Shown: piece after piece, positions 15,201-29,000 of the stretch
Layout: each line of letters begins with the position of its first letter
Position numbering within the stretch: the stretch's first letter is position 1
Assembly (NCBI RefSeq): GCF_040807025.1
Contig: NC_090945.1
Location: 38,433,088-38,497,087 of the forward strand
Origin: Struthio camelus
Lineage: Eukaryota > Chordata > Aves > Struthioniformes > Struthionidae
Direction of reading: 5' to 3'
DNA length: 64,000 bases
Translations under genes and position numbers: made by a program
The notes under the pieces: model-generated
What the model was told of the DNA's origin: nothing
The model's database searches: none
What the model saw: only the letters and a program-made list of their open reading frames with translations

Positions 15201-18200
15201 CATAATGCAGGGCAAATGTGGAGATACTTCGTTTTAATCTGGAAAGTGTGTATGTTTCTTTATAGCTATAATCTGACTATAATAAACTGAATACTAGAAG
15301 TTACAGCTAATCTATGGCAAATGGTTACCTCAGAGGTCTGAGGCAGATAAATTATTGTTAGCATCACATATACTACCTGAATGCATTTGTTACAGAGGTT
15401 GCAGAGATAAGGTTTTTTTTCCAGATATTATTTGGCACTATTGTCAAAGAAACAAAATATTTCAGCAACAACAAAAAAGTAGAATCCCTGAGAGTAAAAA
15501 GCCAATGAAAATAGACTACTATTTAATAGAACTACTTGAATGGACAAAACTGCTTCTACTACTGGGAAAATCTGCTTGTTCTGATGCCTTGTCATGTAAA
15601 TCCCAGTGACAGCAGCAACACATATGCCAGTTGCTCCTTATTTCAGGTTGTAAAATAGAACAGGAGTCAGATTACAACAAGCAAATCCCAAGTACGCTCA
15701 TGAAATCTGTCAAATCTGGTAAACATCAGAGATTATAAGGCAAATCTTCAGCTTCTACTTTCTGTGAGCGGGTGTTATACAAGTGTATATGTCTCATTAT
15801 ATGTCTCATCAGTTGTGAAGAAAATAAAAAATGAGATAACACTGCCTTCCTGGCGGTGGGAGACAGCCTGAAACAATGGCTTAGTGTAGTATATGCTGGG
15901 CGTTACTTCCCAAAATTAAGTGTGTAAGTTCAAATGCCAGTCTTGGTTTTAGTTTTCAGTGCTTGTCTTTTTAGCAGTAATATCTGGGTGGGTATGTTTG
16001 TAGTAGGCTTTCTTCTCTCCATTTTAAAGAGAATGAATCTTAAATATTAACCTGTCCTGTGAACTAAAATAAGAATAAACACATTTTGGATTGATGGGAG
16101 GGGTGTTAATTGAACCAATGCTTTCATTCCACTTTTGGACTTGAAATTTACACTCTGTATGGAAAAAATACTTTTCTTCAAAACTTTCTTCTGAAAAATA
16201 TTGAGAAGTCCCTTTTCAGCAATTTTGAAATGTTTTCACAGAAGTTGCTAAAACTACTGAAACATCTATATTTAGAAGTGTATGTTTTTGGCAAAATCAT
16301 CCTTTTCATGAAAGACCAGTTAGACAAAAATTGTCTGGACCCTTCTATTGATCTGTACTTCTTTTCAAAATGAGTTGAATAAGAGCTAGATATGTTTTCA
16401 GTCCCCTTCTCTTTGAGTGTTACAGAAGATCTAATCTCTTCAAAACTGGGGGAAGGAGAGCAACTTCATGTCTGTGCCAAAATCTTATTAGCTGCTAATT
16501 TATCTAATGGCTTCCTGTGTCTTTCAGGAGTCCAAATTAGCAATTGTTGCTTCTCCAGTTGCCAAAACTATCCTAACAATTCTCAACCTATAGTATGTGT
16601 CTGGTATAAAAATACACTTTGTAAACTTGGTAATAAAGCAAAAGCAATGTAATATCCAAACAAAAAGCTGTAAGAGAGTGCAAATTGGACTGTAATAATG
16701 TGCTACTAATATCCCCAAGCTCTGAATATTTTATCGCTGAGCTTCTGGCTCGTTGTCTGAGTGCATTGCAGCTCTAAGGGGCCTTGCTGGGGAAATCAGG
16801 TGTGGTTTGCTGCCCAGAACGATGCTATGTTCATAACCTTTCTTGTTAGTGTTGTATTTCTGATATGCTTTTAGCCTTCATTACTAGAGAAAGATGACTT
16901 CCCACACAGCAGACCGTATCAGTAACTCTAGCAGATGTATAAAATACACTGTGTTTATAACTGTTTACATGATCACAGAAACCACCTGACCCAAATGCGG
17001 TGTTTCACATCGCATTTTACTTTGTCTTACATGCCATCCGTCCCCTCCACCTCTGCAATATCTGTTTGTTTGCTTGGGGTCTTAGGGAACCACTCCCAGC
17101 CATCAGGGTGTGGGAACCCACCCAAAATCAGGCCAGGGAACTGATCCAGTTTAAAAACAAGCCTTAGGCAACTGCACGCTGGAAGGGAGGGCTGCTGCAC
17201 TCCTGCATACCCCTCTGCCCACTGTGCCTTCAGCTCCTCCCTGGCCCATGCTGAGACTTGTCCAAAAGGGTGGTGAGAGAGTAAAAAGCGACGGTTTTTA
17301 GCTGGCCCCATTCCCTGAACAGGGCTGGTGGTTTTTGGTTAGGCCAACTCTCTGTACACACTCGCTGCCCATTCACACGAGTGCCAAGCAAGGGCACGGC
17401 AGCCCAGGGGAGAACGGCTCATTTCAGACCTATCCACTAGTGCTTCCTTTTCACTAATATTCACTGAAATTGTGACCTAAGTCCTTCCTAAAGCTTAAGC
17501 AGATAGTTAACGATCAGGATGCATTTCCATGTATGTTGGTAGTAATGCTGGTGTAAGGAATTCCCACCCATCCCTTGCCCAACGCTCACCTTGTCCTCCC
17601 TCGCCTAACCAGCTCCCCCACAGCCCCTCAAGCCTCCTTTTAGCTCACATCAGAGAAGCGCCCTGGTCAGTGGGCCAGACGCGCAGACAGGCATGATGGC
17701 ACAGATGAGGGCCAGAGTGGGGCAAGAGTGAGTGCTGGGGGATAACAGAGTAATTCTGCATACTATTAAGGTGTGGAAATACATTCTTGGACTCCGTAGC
17801 CTGGTGCTCTTTTGCATCTTTCTGGAGAGCTAGAAAAGACCTGTCCCAAAATACATATTTAATGGATTACTGCCTGTACCAACGCTTATGTTTCCTAGCA
17901 TTGCGAATTTTAGGCAAGAGAGAGAGGGAGAGAACTAACTTCTGTCCAGTCATTGCTATGATGCCCTCATATTGAGGTTTGCTGAACATTAAGAGCATTA
18001 AATAGACTCAAGACTGACTTGAGCTTCCTAGATATCCCCAGGCCATTCTCCTCCCCTCTAATGAAACTGTCTGTCACAGTAATGGATAAAAGTAATGTTC
18101 TGCTTTATTAATCTTTTCTAAATCTCTATCTAGAAATCTTTTTTTTTTTTAACCCCTGAAAATGATTTCAGCAGCTTTCTCAATTTGGAGGCTCCCATTT

Positions 18201-20424
18201 TGGTGCTTAACAGGAATAGCCTCAGAAGTGATTGATTGTTAAAGAAAGATGGTTACAACTGAAAGATAAACAGTCACCCCAGCTGAAAGTATTCACCCAT
18301 TTCATTGGAGCCAGAATTTCACTACTGATGAAGACAATCTGCAATATCCTAGCACAAATATACTGAAACATAAAGCAGCCTTTATTTATTCATTTATTGG
18401 CTACATAAAATTTGTGTCAGTGGTCTGTAACTTGGAATGGCTAGTGGACTAAAGAGATGGCTTTTTTTCTGTCTGTATTTTAACTTGCTGGTGAGAGTAA
18501 TGTGTCTACATTCCACATGTATCTCCGTACATTTCTTTAATGGCCTTGACATCAACCGCCAAAGAATTAACACCAGCTGACCTGAACAGACTTAGCAGGA
18601 TTAGGAATAAAAGAGAACTGCAGACACTGAAAACTCTTATATACTTTTATTAAGAAAAAATTCTTTAAAATATGAAACCCTTATACATGGCTAAGCAATA
18701 TTCCCACTTTGAAATATTTATATTATAAAATCATTTGAAACAGATATTTGATAAAGCAATTGCACATACAGCAATTTCATACACTGAAAGTAAATGATAG
18801 GTTTTTTGGTAGCCCTCCATCAGATTTAGCATTACGAAGTAATTTCTTTGCTATTTTTTCTGACTTTCTCTACCCTATACATAAATAGATATTTATGGAT
18901 CTAAGATGTCTGTCTAGAAATGAAAAAAATTCTCTTTGAGGTTAATGAAAGGGTTACGATGTGCTTTATGAGTATGGGACCGTTGCAGTATTAATTAACT
19001 GCTGATAGCATCAGTTTGGGGTACCTAATGTGTTCATAAATTCATGGAGCAGTTATTTCTATTCTGTTGAATAATTCTTTGCTAAGATATTTTATTTTTA
19101 AGTATGTGTTAGAGAGATGCTTGTTCTTAACTACCCTTCTCTTTATCCATGTAATTCTCAAACAATTCTTCCTTTGGATCAGTAGCTTACCTACTTTTTC
19201 TGCCTTCTGTAGGACAAAAACCGCTTGCAGTGTCAATTAGATGTCTAATTGTCTTGAGCAATGCTGGAGAATTACTGAAATACTTGACGAAAAGGAAAGA
19301 GAAGGTAACTCTCCTTAGGGATCATTACATTTGCTAAATGTTTTAGAGTAACATGTAGTGCAAATGACATTTTATTCGCATTTTTTCTCTCAGTCTCCAC
19401 TGAAAGCTAGTATCTTGAATTATCAGTCAGTACTAAATGTCACAAAATAATGGTGAGATAGGTCAGCTCTGATTAGGCTCACAGCAGAGCCTAATACAGC
19501 AGAGGCCTACATGGTGTATAGTACATGGCAAAAGAAAAAAAGAAAAAAAAAAGCCTGCTAGCATCTAGTCTGCTGTCTGCTGTCTGGTTGCCCTATTCCT
19601 TGTTTTTTAGGTTAGAGGAGCTGACTGTGTGAATTATTTAGGAAAAGTAAGGTGAATCAACAGAAGGCGTACAGTCAATACTTGTTAACTAAAATATTAC
19701 ATTGATGTGGCTGTACTAATTCAGGAGTAAAATGGCTAAATTCGTTGTAATTCAATCCACCTATGTGATTAAAGATATTGAGATAAAGTGGATATAAAAG
19801 GACCAGGAGCTGATGAAAATTGTAAAACAAACAAAAGAGCAATGGGCAAACAGATAAGCAGGAGAGAGAAATGTCAAACGAGGGCAATGGGAGAGTGGAA
19901 TCAACCACGCGGAGGCTTCATCCACCAGCCCTAACCCGAAGGAATGCTGGAGGTGGCCGAGGCAAATGCAGAAGTCAATGTAAAAATGAAGGTCAAAGAA
20001 AGAAAGTAAAGGGATGAAATGGGCAGTCCAGAAATGGTGCAAGTTAGCAGATGAATAACTGAGCCCCCCCATAGTTTAAGACTACGACTTGAGACTAGAG
20101 TGAAAGGATGACAACGACCTAAAATGTAAAGTATGCTTAGGGAAATAGAAGTACTAACAATTATATTTGCATAATCCTAAAAGAATCTGTTAGAAATATT
20201 TATAATAACACTGCAATGCAAATTATTCAGCGCTTGGTCTGGTTCACATTGGGGGAAAAAGCTAGATAGTATTTGATGAAATGCTATCTTTTTCAACAGT
20301 AACTCAAATTTAGATTTTTAAAAAGCAGAAGATCCAAATAATTAAATCCAAAATTGGCCAAGGAACTGTCCAAAGCACTATTTTGTATTATGAAATACTT
20401 GGAAAGTTCCAGAAAATGGAAATA

Positions 20425-20640
20425 AATTTCCTAGCATGCCAGTTTTTAGAAAGGGCAAATGAAATAAGCTCAATAATTATAAAGCAGTCACCTTGACATT
20501 AGTTCTGGGCAAAACTGATTTTCAAGCTTGATGTAGAAAGTGATTAATACTGAATTTTGGAATAAGAATTAATGCTTACTAACACGAGTTTACAGAAAAT
20601 ACATTCCATCAAGCTAAACTTAAATCTCTTTAAGTGAAAT
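20425..20640 (+). mobile_element. Decayed CR1-type LINE fragment (reverse-transcriptase region)
   Basis: The stretch reads in order like the pre-palm part of sauropsid CR1 ORF2. It has a TTTTTAGAAAGGGCAAA block, then ATTATAAAGCAGTCACCTTG and ACATTAGTTCTGGGCAAAA (the degenerate N-Y-R-P-V-S-L-T-S/P-G-K region). An ATTAATGC...GTTTACAGAAAATAC block follows, then CCATCAAGCTAAACTTA (the Q-H/F-G-F and Q-T-N-L region). It is full of substitutions and indels and has no open frame. The edges are approximate, and it may extend left to about 20250. Confidence 0.72.
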
Positions 20641-23009
20641 TAAACCTCCATAAGAAACTTACCTGAAACCATGCAACACTTTGACTGACAACAGGACCAT
20701 CCGTAATTAATCCAAAATCAACAACAAAACATGTACATGACACTCAGTCTATTCTCAAGCACCCTAGCAGACTGAGCTATTGCATTACTCACGCATAGAC
20801 CTCACTCACAAAGACCTAGGACAGGGTGAAGGATCTCCATGTCAGAACTGAGTTATGCTGTATTAAGTGATCTTGCTGAGTTAGGTAAATCTCAAAAAAT
20901 TACTGAAACCAAATTACTGAGACCAAAAAAATTTTTTTCCTTATGTCCACACTCTACCTCAACAAGTTTCAAGGGAGAAGTTGTAGCTTCTGGATGCAGA
21001 CCCACACAGCCTGGAGCAAGGTAGGGCAAGAGTCGGTACTTGACGCTGTCATTGCAAACTGCTGCATTGCCACTGACTGCCATCCACCTACCCAGCCACT
21101 AAGTGTCAAAATACATCTTCTTCCATGGACTGTAGAAGAAAACACTCCCTGGTTTGCGCATCTTCAGATTTTTGCTTTGCAAGCAGTAGAACATACTAGG
21201 GTAACACCTTTGTCCTATTAAAAAGAAGTTGCTAACAAAGCTGCTTGTTTCTGAAAATATTCATTTTCATTTTTCATTTACTTAATTTCAGTCTTTTTTT
21301 CTTATTTGTGTTTGCATTATTTGAAACCAATATTCTAGAGAGCAAAGTTAAAAATAATTCAAGCAGGGAAAATTAAATCATCATCGCTCGTATTTTAAAA
21401 TCCAGTATTTGCAATAAATTGTTTGGAAGCAATGAACAGCTCTTTTTACTCCTCAAAGAAATCGTTGGTCAATTCGTATTCAGAAAACTGTTGTAAACAT
21501 TTTTTCCTTTTGTGATCTGACAGATTCTCAATTATTCATAAAATTGAACCTTCTCCTGTATTGTCAGATGTTAGTGACAGTTAATTGTCACCTCAGAGGT
21601 TTGGGGATTTTGTTTATTTGTTTTTTCCTAACCAAGCTAGGTTGAACATATTAGTGAACATTTTAAGATATTAGTGACATGTTTGCTGGCAAAACAAATT
21701 TGATCATATTAAATATCTATTGAGTTTGTACAAATTCTATATTTAAATAGGATATGAGGATAGGTAAGATATGATAGGGTAGGATAGAGGATATCTTAGG
21801 ATATGAATTTAGTATTTTAAACATAGGGAGGAAAGCACAGGTAAATATCCAATTTTGTGTATTTAAGCTATATCCATAAGTGATGTGCCACCTAAAATTG
21901 CTGAATGTAGTTACAGTATTTATAGTCCCAGCATCAGGTATCTCAGGACTCTGATTTTTTTTTTCAGAGAAATTAAAGATGATTGTGTGCTTTTAGAAGC
22001 CAATGTCTTTCAGAGATCACAAGCTGAATACGCCAAAAATGAAGAACTTGAAATATTTATTGCACTTGAAAAGCTTGTCCATGCAGTTCTAAATAACACA
22101 TATTTATTTATCTAAACTTGTGTTTGGCGTGAGTACTGAATTGTTCAATTTTCCAACCTGTTTTTTGTAAAAGAAACATTTTTGAGTTGAATATTCCTTA
22201 AGTAGATTATTATTAGAGAACAGCACTGACTAGAGAGAAGGATAAAATGGTGAGAGTTTACACAGAGTACTGACCTGTGTAGATAATTAGCTGAAAGGAA
22301 ATCTCGAAATATATTTGTGTTTTCTACAGTGCCTTTAATTTGAAAGTCAAAAAGCATGCTACAAAGATCGTGCCCTCGCAGGGCTGCAGTCGCTTCCTGG
22401 AGTCTCCTTTGAGAGAGGCTGTTCAGCTGTTTGGTTTGTCCTCAGAGCTGTTCTGTCAGTCCTAGTCTTTTACTTCACCAGTGGAAGTCCTGTGCAAATC
22501 AGTGCACCATTACCAAAAAGCAAATTAAAAGACAAACATTGCATAGGTATGAACTTAACTTTCTGATTTAAACCGCTAAACCAGTGTTAATCCAGAATTG
22601 TCGGCGCACTTTATACTGAAGAAAACCCCAAACCTGGAACAGGAGTGGTTTTACATGCTGCACTGTGCAGCATTGGAGAACTACGTAGAAATATGAACTA
22701 TTTTGATAACCTTTTGGGAAAGAAAAAACAGAAATAGAGGCTTCTCGTTACAGGTGATGAATCTCATTGTAGAATGAGTTGAATTCAGATCCCTAACCTT
22801 CCTATAGCACTTTTCCTTTTTTTTATTTTTATTTTTTTCTCCCTTGGTGATGTTTCCTTTCTGAAGAATGTATGTAGCAAGGCACAACAAAAGAATTTGC
22901 TTCTCTGGCCTTTTGAGATGAATTACATTTAAATCCAGTTCATCCAGTATCTGGGGGATCGTTAGCTTGTGTGCTGCTTCCCTTTAATCAGTTCTTTGCT
23001 GTTTTGACT
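20641..23009. other. Region downstream of TMEM154 stop (3' UTR and intergenic)
   Basis: Minus-strand 3' UTR must begin at 23009. Tandem AATAAA-type hexamers lie at 22822-22833, about 180 nt after the stop, inside a T-rich run. The true poly(A) site cannot be fixed, and a longer UTR is possible. Confidence 0.4.
21749..21806 (+). repeat. Imperfect (GGATA) tandem repeat
   Basis: GGATATGAGGATAGG, TAAGATATGATAGGG, TAGGATAGAGGATATC and TTAGGATATG are degenerate copies of a GGATA-type unit. Confidence 0.7.
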
Positions 23010-23025
23010 TCATGATTCACCATCA
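23010..23025 (-). CDS. TMEM154: TMEM154 coding exon 7 (last codons and stop)
   Basis: The acceptor CATGTACACACAG is preceded by a T-rich tract. The exon opens with T and completes Ser with the AG carried over from exon 6. It then reads GAT GGT GAA TCA TGA, giving the C-terminus SDGES. The mammalian protein ends SDSES, so this tiny exon is well supported despite its length. The rest of the exon, leftward, would be 3' UTR. Confidence 0.85.
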
Positions 23026-26000
23026 CTGTGTGTACATGAAAAAGAAAAAACACTTGTGTCATGCTGTTTGGTTGCTTGTCTCTCAGCAAAGAAAAATATT
23101 CCATACTATCTTTTCAGTCTGTAAGAACGTGTTACCAGAAAACTAATGTGTCAGCCATGCAGTGCATGAAATGAACCCAGCTGTGGTGCTAGATACTGTG
23201 AGCAAGGGCTGTTCTGATTTCTCTGTTGTCTAAAGAGACAGTGCAGTGCAAGCTTTCTCCTGCTCCCAGGCAAGGACTCAGAAATCAAATACCCTTCCTC
23301 CCACACTTTAGGATAGGTTTTTACAGATGGAATTTTTACATTAAATCCAGCTTCATAACAGCTGAATTTTTTTTTGTCCCTCTGGTTTCTGCCTAAACAG
23401 TTTGCTCCCTGGCACTTTCTTAATGATCTGTTTTGTTCATGCCAACATTGAAAATGCAACGTTTTTATCAGCTGGTTAGATTTCAGTCCTCATTGACAGC
23501 ATGGGAGAGTCCTCCCCTGGACTTGAGCTCTTTCCTTGGGGCCGCAGCTGGTATCTCCGTGACATGGAGCAGAACAGCCCTTGGATTCAGGCTGAGCAGG
23601 TGGGTCCCCCTCGGGTTACCGCAATGCTGGGGTGGAATGATGGCTGTGATGCGCGATATATCCATATCCATAAAAAGGCCATATCCAGCCCCAATCCAGC
23701 TCCCTCCTGGTGCCATCCATTGCCAAACCATGTGAGGGAGTGACATGCCCTGATTCCTAGCCTCCGTTATCTTGGCTGTCTTTGCCCACAAAGAGAGAGG
23801 CAAAGATACCTAAAAAGCGTCCTGCTCTTGAAGCCCTGCTAGCTGGAGGTAGCAGGGCACCGCAGTTGCAGCTGTATACAGGCTCTTGACAGGACCTTTG
23901 CTCCTGGCTGTGTTGCATTACAAAATATACAAGTACAAATGGCTGAGCCATAAAATGTCACCTTCTTGCACTTAAGTTCTACCAAGGAAGAGGCCTTTCA
24001 CACAAAGAAAACAACATAACATTTTAAAGTCTGAAAAAAAGAAGCTGAAAACATTCGGGGTTAGGGGCCGCAAGCAATATAGGATTGCTATATAGAATAT
24101 AGGAAGCAATATAGACTCGAGCTGCTGTATTTCGCAACCCAGTGTTGCACAAAAAGAAAAACATGCAGAATTATTGTTAGAGCTCCGTTTATAGCTTGTT
24201 GTAAAAACTATGCAATGGAACAAAACTGAGTATGGAGATTTTTGCTTTACTTTTTCAATTTAAAAAGAAAGCCTTAGACTTTAAATTAGAAAGCTGTACC
24301 AATTAAGATTTCTAAGGCTATGTAGTTTCAAAACCACCACTGAAGTTTAAAGGGTCAGTCATAATCTTAATATTTTCCATATATTTTTAAGAACCTTGCT
24401 GAACTGAGGCATAGGCTGGGAAGGAAGTGTTTCTTTCTGCTCCAGTTTATTCCCTACCCAGAACATCCCTTCCTAAGAAAGAGTTACCTTTTTTTGGAGG
24501 GGACGAGTGGGAGGGTGCCGCGCTGCACTCAAAGGAAAACAAATATCCTCAGCAGGCAAGATAAAGTGGGCTGGCTTTGCTTCATCATATTCATCAGTAT
24601 AAAGACTGATGCTGAGGAGTGGACAGGCTGCGCCTCTGCTTGCGAGGGTAGCGAAGGTTCCCCCAAGAAGAGATTCATCTCGCTCCTGCCGGGGCGCCAT
24701 GTGCGCCTCAGCCCTCGCCTGCCTCCCTGTGCCCAGCTCCTCCCCACACAGGCTTGCACTGAAACCTCGACCTGGCAAAGCTAGTGAAATTTCTTGGTTC
24801 TCTCCGCTTTAGTGGAAGCAGGATATTGGCACTAGATTACAAAGGCAAGATGTATTCCTTAATGCACAGCGGGCTTGTGCACAAGGCAGGCAACCTACAT
24901 CAACAAAAGAGCCAGGACTGTCATGTCTTGCCTATTCTGCCCAAATCTATGACCTTCATGCTCCTTAGTAAAAGATTTTGCTATCATAATAGCTTTGTTT
25001 CACTTCAGTATCTTTCACAGTTCTTGGCCAAAAGAGCTGCTGAAGCAGACCTATTTATTTATATGCAGTTCTCTTTTGGGTCTTATTTATTCAGCCAAGA
25101 CAGTTTGGTCAGAAAAAAAATACATCTTGGTCTGATAAGGCTCAATCACAAAAAGGAATGGGAACCAATTTTTTGTTTACCAGGAAATCTCACAATTTAA
25201 AATACTTTTTCCCTCAGAAATGAAGCATATTTCAAAATTTCATGCAAAATGAAACTTGAAAAAGTAGTTTTGAGTTCAGGAAAACACTTGACTTAGAAAT
25301 ACTTCAACACTGCAGTGCTCTTTTCTTTGATGTCTTTTTAAAAGTTTATATTAAAAAGTCACTTACTCTGAAAAGCAGTTTTGGAACAAAATTCATTCTG
25401 AAAATGTCAAAATGTCATTATTGAAATGCTTTGTCTCAGATGTTTTCAAAATGACTGTTTATCAAAATCAGTTGATAGTTCAAAACAAAATTTAAGTCTT
25501 GATTGATACCCCTCCAGCATTTTGTTTGAAGAAAGAAAATAACACCCACAAAACTATGTTTAAAAAGGTATTGAAATGCTTCCCATGTTGAAACATCATC
25601 AATAAAATCTAAAAAGGAATTAACATAATTTGAGAATAAATTTTCCCAAACAAAGCAGGCTTCCAGAATCTGAAATTGAACCTAATAATCTTGCATTTTA
25701 TATTTAAATAGTGTCCTTTGTCTGAACAGCTCTGACTCTTCTAAGGATAAATCCCATCTCTTTATTGGTGTTTGTTTGCCTTCCTGCACCTTGAAGGCAT
25801 AAATATCTTTAAAGTTTGGTCCTAAGGTACTGGTTATAAGAACGTATGCTTAAATAGAGTGTGTATCTTCACCCAGACTGAAGCACATATATCTGAACAG
25901 GGTTGCTTTTTGAATCAAGGCTTAAGGCTTGCTATTGTGCGTTGAAGTGACAATATCCCTATTTTACAGGTGGGGAACCTGAAGTAACGGGTAGGCCAAA

Positions 26001-29000
26001 GATACCTTTTGCCAGTCAGGAGTAGAAACCACACCTCGACTTACATTAATGTAATTCAAGTACAAGAGCACTCTAACAAAGACAATATTTAAAAAGGCAA
26101 CTCAGGCTGGTAGGTCAGGTGATTTTTCTGAAAATGACTGTTAAACTTTTGGAAAGCAAACATAATGCTGAGGACACTGTTGTACCTAAAACGCCTTTTA
26201 TAGTATAACTTATATCTGCTGGTGTTAACATATGGCTCAAGAACACTTTGTCTTATACTCCATATTATAGCAGGCAGAGCAGTTAGCAAATCCATTTTTA
26301 GAGAAGCATTTTGCAGTTACCTATCCTTATCAATTTTCCCCCTGTGAGGTATCATTTAGAAGCTGAAAGGGAAAACAGAATGGCTTGTGAATGCAGCATC
26401 TTTTCACAGTGTCTCAGTGTAAAATTATTGGGCTTGGCTGCATCTAGAAAACTGCAGTCTAAGCTTTGGTTTAGAAAAAGGGGGGGTTTCTCTTGTAACA
26501 ATCATAAAAGGAAGTCTTTTAAATACAAATAGTGGCAATGCAGCTGCCATATTCTGAAGCTATCCTGAAACAACATCTTTAGAGAAATGGAGCTGTAAAC
26601 TCTCCAGCAATGATCATTTAATGTCACCACTATTTCATTCCTAAGCAACTAAAGTCAAAAGAGAGAGGGATGGGATATTATGGAGGTCCGCAGCAGTGAG
26701 TGCAGTCCTGTCACAGGGCTGTTTTGATGGCAGGGCTGAACTGGCTTAACATCTGGCTGCCACTGGAAGCCCCATTCCCGCTGCCTCCACCCCTGCCAGG
26801 CCATCCCCAGGCACCTCTGCTCTGCACCATCTCCCTCAGGTGCCTCTGCTCACATCCTTGGCTGCATCCCCTGCATCCACCACACAAAGGATTTTCTTGG
26901 CGAGCAGAATGGTTTCATTGTTTGTTATCATAATCTAGCACAGAGAAGAGTTGCTTCACTCACCCCTGAAACACAGCTGCACCATGACTGGGTAGGCAGA
27001 AGTGACATGCAGCCCATTGCTGCCAGCTGAAACCCTAGACTTGATTTTAATTAGCCAAAAATTGGAGTTTGAGCAGGATTCCGGGGTTCTGGCCAAAATC
27101 CTGAGGAAACCATCCAGAAAGTTTTAAAGTTTATAAGCTCTTGGGATTGTGCTTTTGCATCCAACCAGTGTGTCCTCCCTGGGATCTCCATGCAGGACTG
27201 TAAGTTAGTACCAGCTCCCAGGGAGCACTGTGCTGGGGGCATCAGGAAAATCCTTTGGGTTTCTCCTAGGATCAGTCAAACCACTGTCCAGCAGGTCAAA
27301 GCCCCAGCTGAAACACCTGGCAGTGGTTCTCAGGGACATACAGGCACCTCATGGCATAGGGGAGCTGGGAGCTTCCCTTCACGTTGGCCCTTGTTGGTGA
27401 CAAGCGCTAAGAGAGCTATTCTGAATGCTTGTATTAACACCTCAGGAAACTGTGATTAAAATCTGATCAGCTAGTGAAACTCCGTCTGTGCCATCTGGTT
27501 GTCTGTCTCACACAGGTTTACAACTGCAAGATTACTTATGGGTGAAATTTACAGGCAACAACTAGTGTAAAAATAAAAGAGCATCAAATAATGCGTTTGA
27601 GCTGAAATCAAAGTCCTCACATATAAAATCTTTAAAATTTAAATAGACCAAAAAACCAGTCGGTTTTATAATTATATATATAAAATTTGGAACGACTGAA
27701 ATGGACCATATTTCTTCAAATACTACAGTGAATTAAAAGTACCTTGGGTTGGCAATTGATTCTTTTTCTTCTTCTCTTACAGTAGGCAAACATTCACATT
27801 CAGCTAAAAAAGGATAAGAAACAAGAATATAGTTACTCTCAGCAAGTCTTCTCTATTTATTGCAAAATTGCATCAACTTTTTGGTGCAGCTATTATAGAA
27901 TTTAAAATTGCAGCATGTTCTCCTACATCCTTTTATCTGTAATATCTGCTTACTCCATGTAGCATAAATATTATGTGTTTTAAAGCCTCCTGTCCTTTGA
28001 TAGGCATTGTAGTAATTTTTTTATTATATATATTTCAGTTGCTTGTGTCTACACATACAAATGAACTACTTTGAGGGCTCTTTACCATAAACTACAATGA
28101 GGAGGACTATTTGTTAATCTTCCACCGTTTATGATTGCACCTACACTTTCACAGCACTAGTGCAGCCAGGAATTTGGGGCTGCAGTTTAGGGAACAGTAC
28201 TGAAAAAACTTTATGTAAAATGTTTGCTCCGTTTTCTCCACAGAATTTTTAACATTATTTTACAGCGTTTTTTCCCCATGTACTGTATTTAATGCCTTTA
28301 TTTCACTACCGTTGCTTAGCACATGTTTTCTGCTAGTGCTTACAGACCGAGAAGGTCAAAACCCCATCATGTGGAGCGCTGTGCTAACATAAAGAAATGC
28401 TTCAAAGAGTTTTATATCCTGAAAAACAAAACGTCTCTAGGAGGTCAGGCAAATGAGCCATGTGGATGCAAGGCAAGAGGCTAGGAATGAAAAAATACCA
28501 GGATTTCAGCATTTCTTAGCCAATGAAGAGTGGTTAGCACAACTTTCCATGTACCATTTTATCATCAAGTCTCAGCTAAACAGTGCCTTACAGAAGACCT
28601 GCATTTTTTTGAGGAGAGCCTTGAAGGAGGATGTAGGGCCTTTAAGGATTTTGACTGGGAGACTTCAGCTGGGGAAGAAAGGGGGAAAAATATAAGATGC
28701 TTAAAAGAGAAGTAGCTAAAAGGAAGCTGATGATGCTGGTGGTGTTAGTTACAGTGGGTACCAATTGCTCCACGGGCTACTGGGCTTGACAGCGAGGCTA
28801 TAGTTGGCGAAGGGTGCTGGCAGCCAGGAGCAGCTTGTGTTTGATACCAGAGAGGTGGCAAGGGAGGGGAAGGACACAAAGAAGGGAGGGATGCAGTCAG
28901 AGTGGCAAACCTGGAAGAGGATCCTGGCAGCAGTTTTAAGTAAACAGCATTCTGACCTATGAGTAAACAGCTGTTTCTTCTACAATAGCACAATATGAAG

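Larger units (their letters stand above)
1..20250. other. Intergenic, no gene supported
   Basis: Only short chance frames are present, with no recognisable domain, and no RNA gene could be confirmed. Short GC-richer patches occur at about 4.6-4.7, 5.0-5.1, 11.1-11.3 and 17.1-17.7 kb, without clear exon structure. By synteny the next gene to the left should be FBXW7, but none of its exons is recognisable here. Confidence 0.6.

Noticed and set aside
15880-15945. tRNA-like A-box (TGGCTTAGTGT) and B-box (GTTCAAATGCC) pair
   Set aside because: No cloverleaf stems form, and the 3' acceptor half does not pair. At most it is a degenerate tRNA-derived SINE head.
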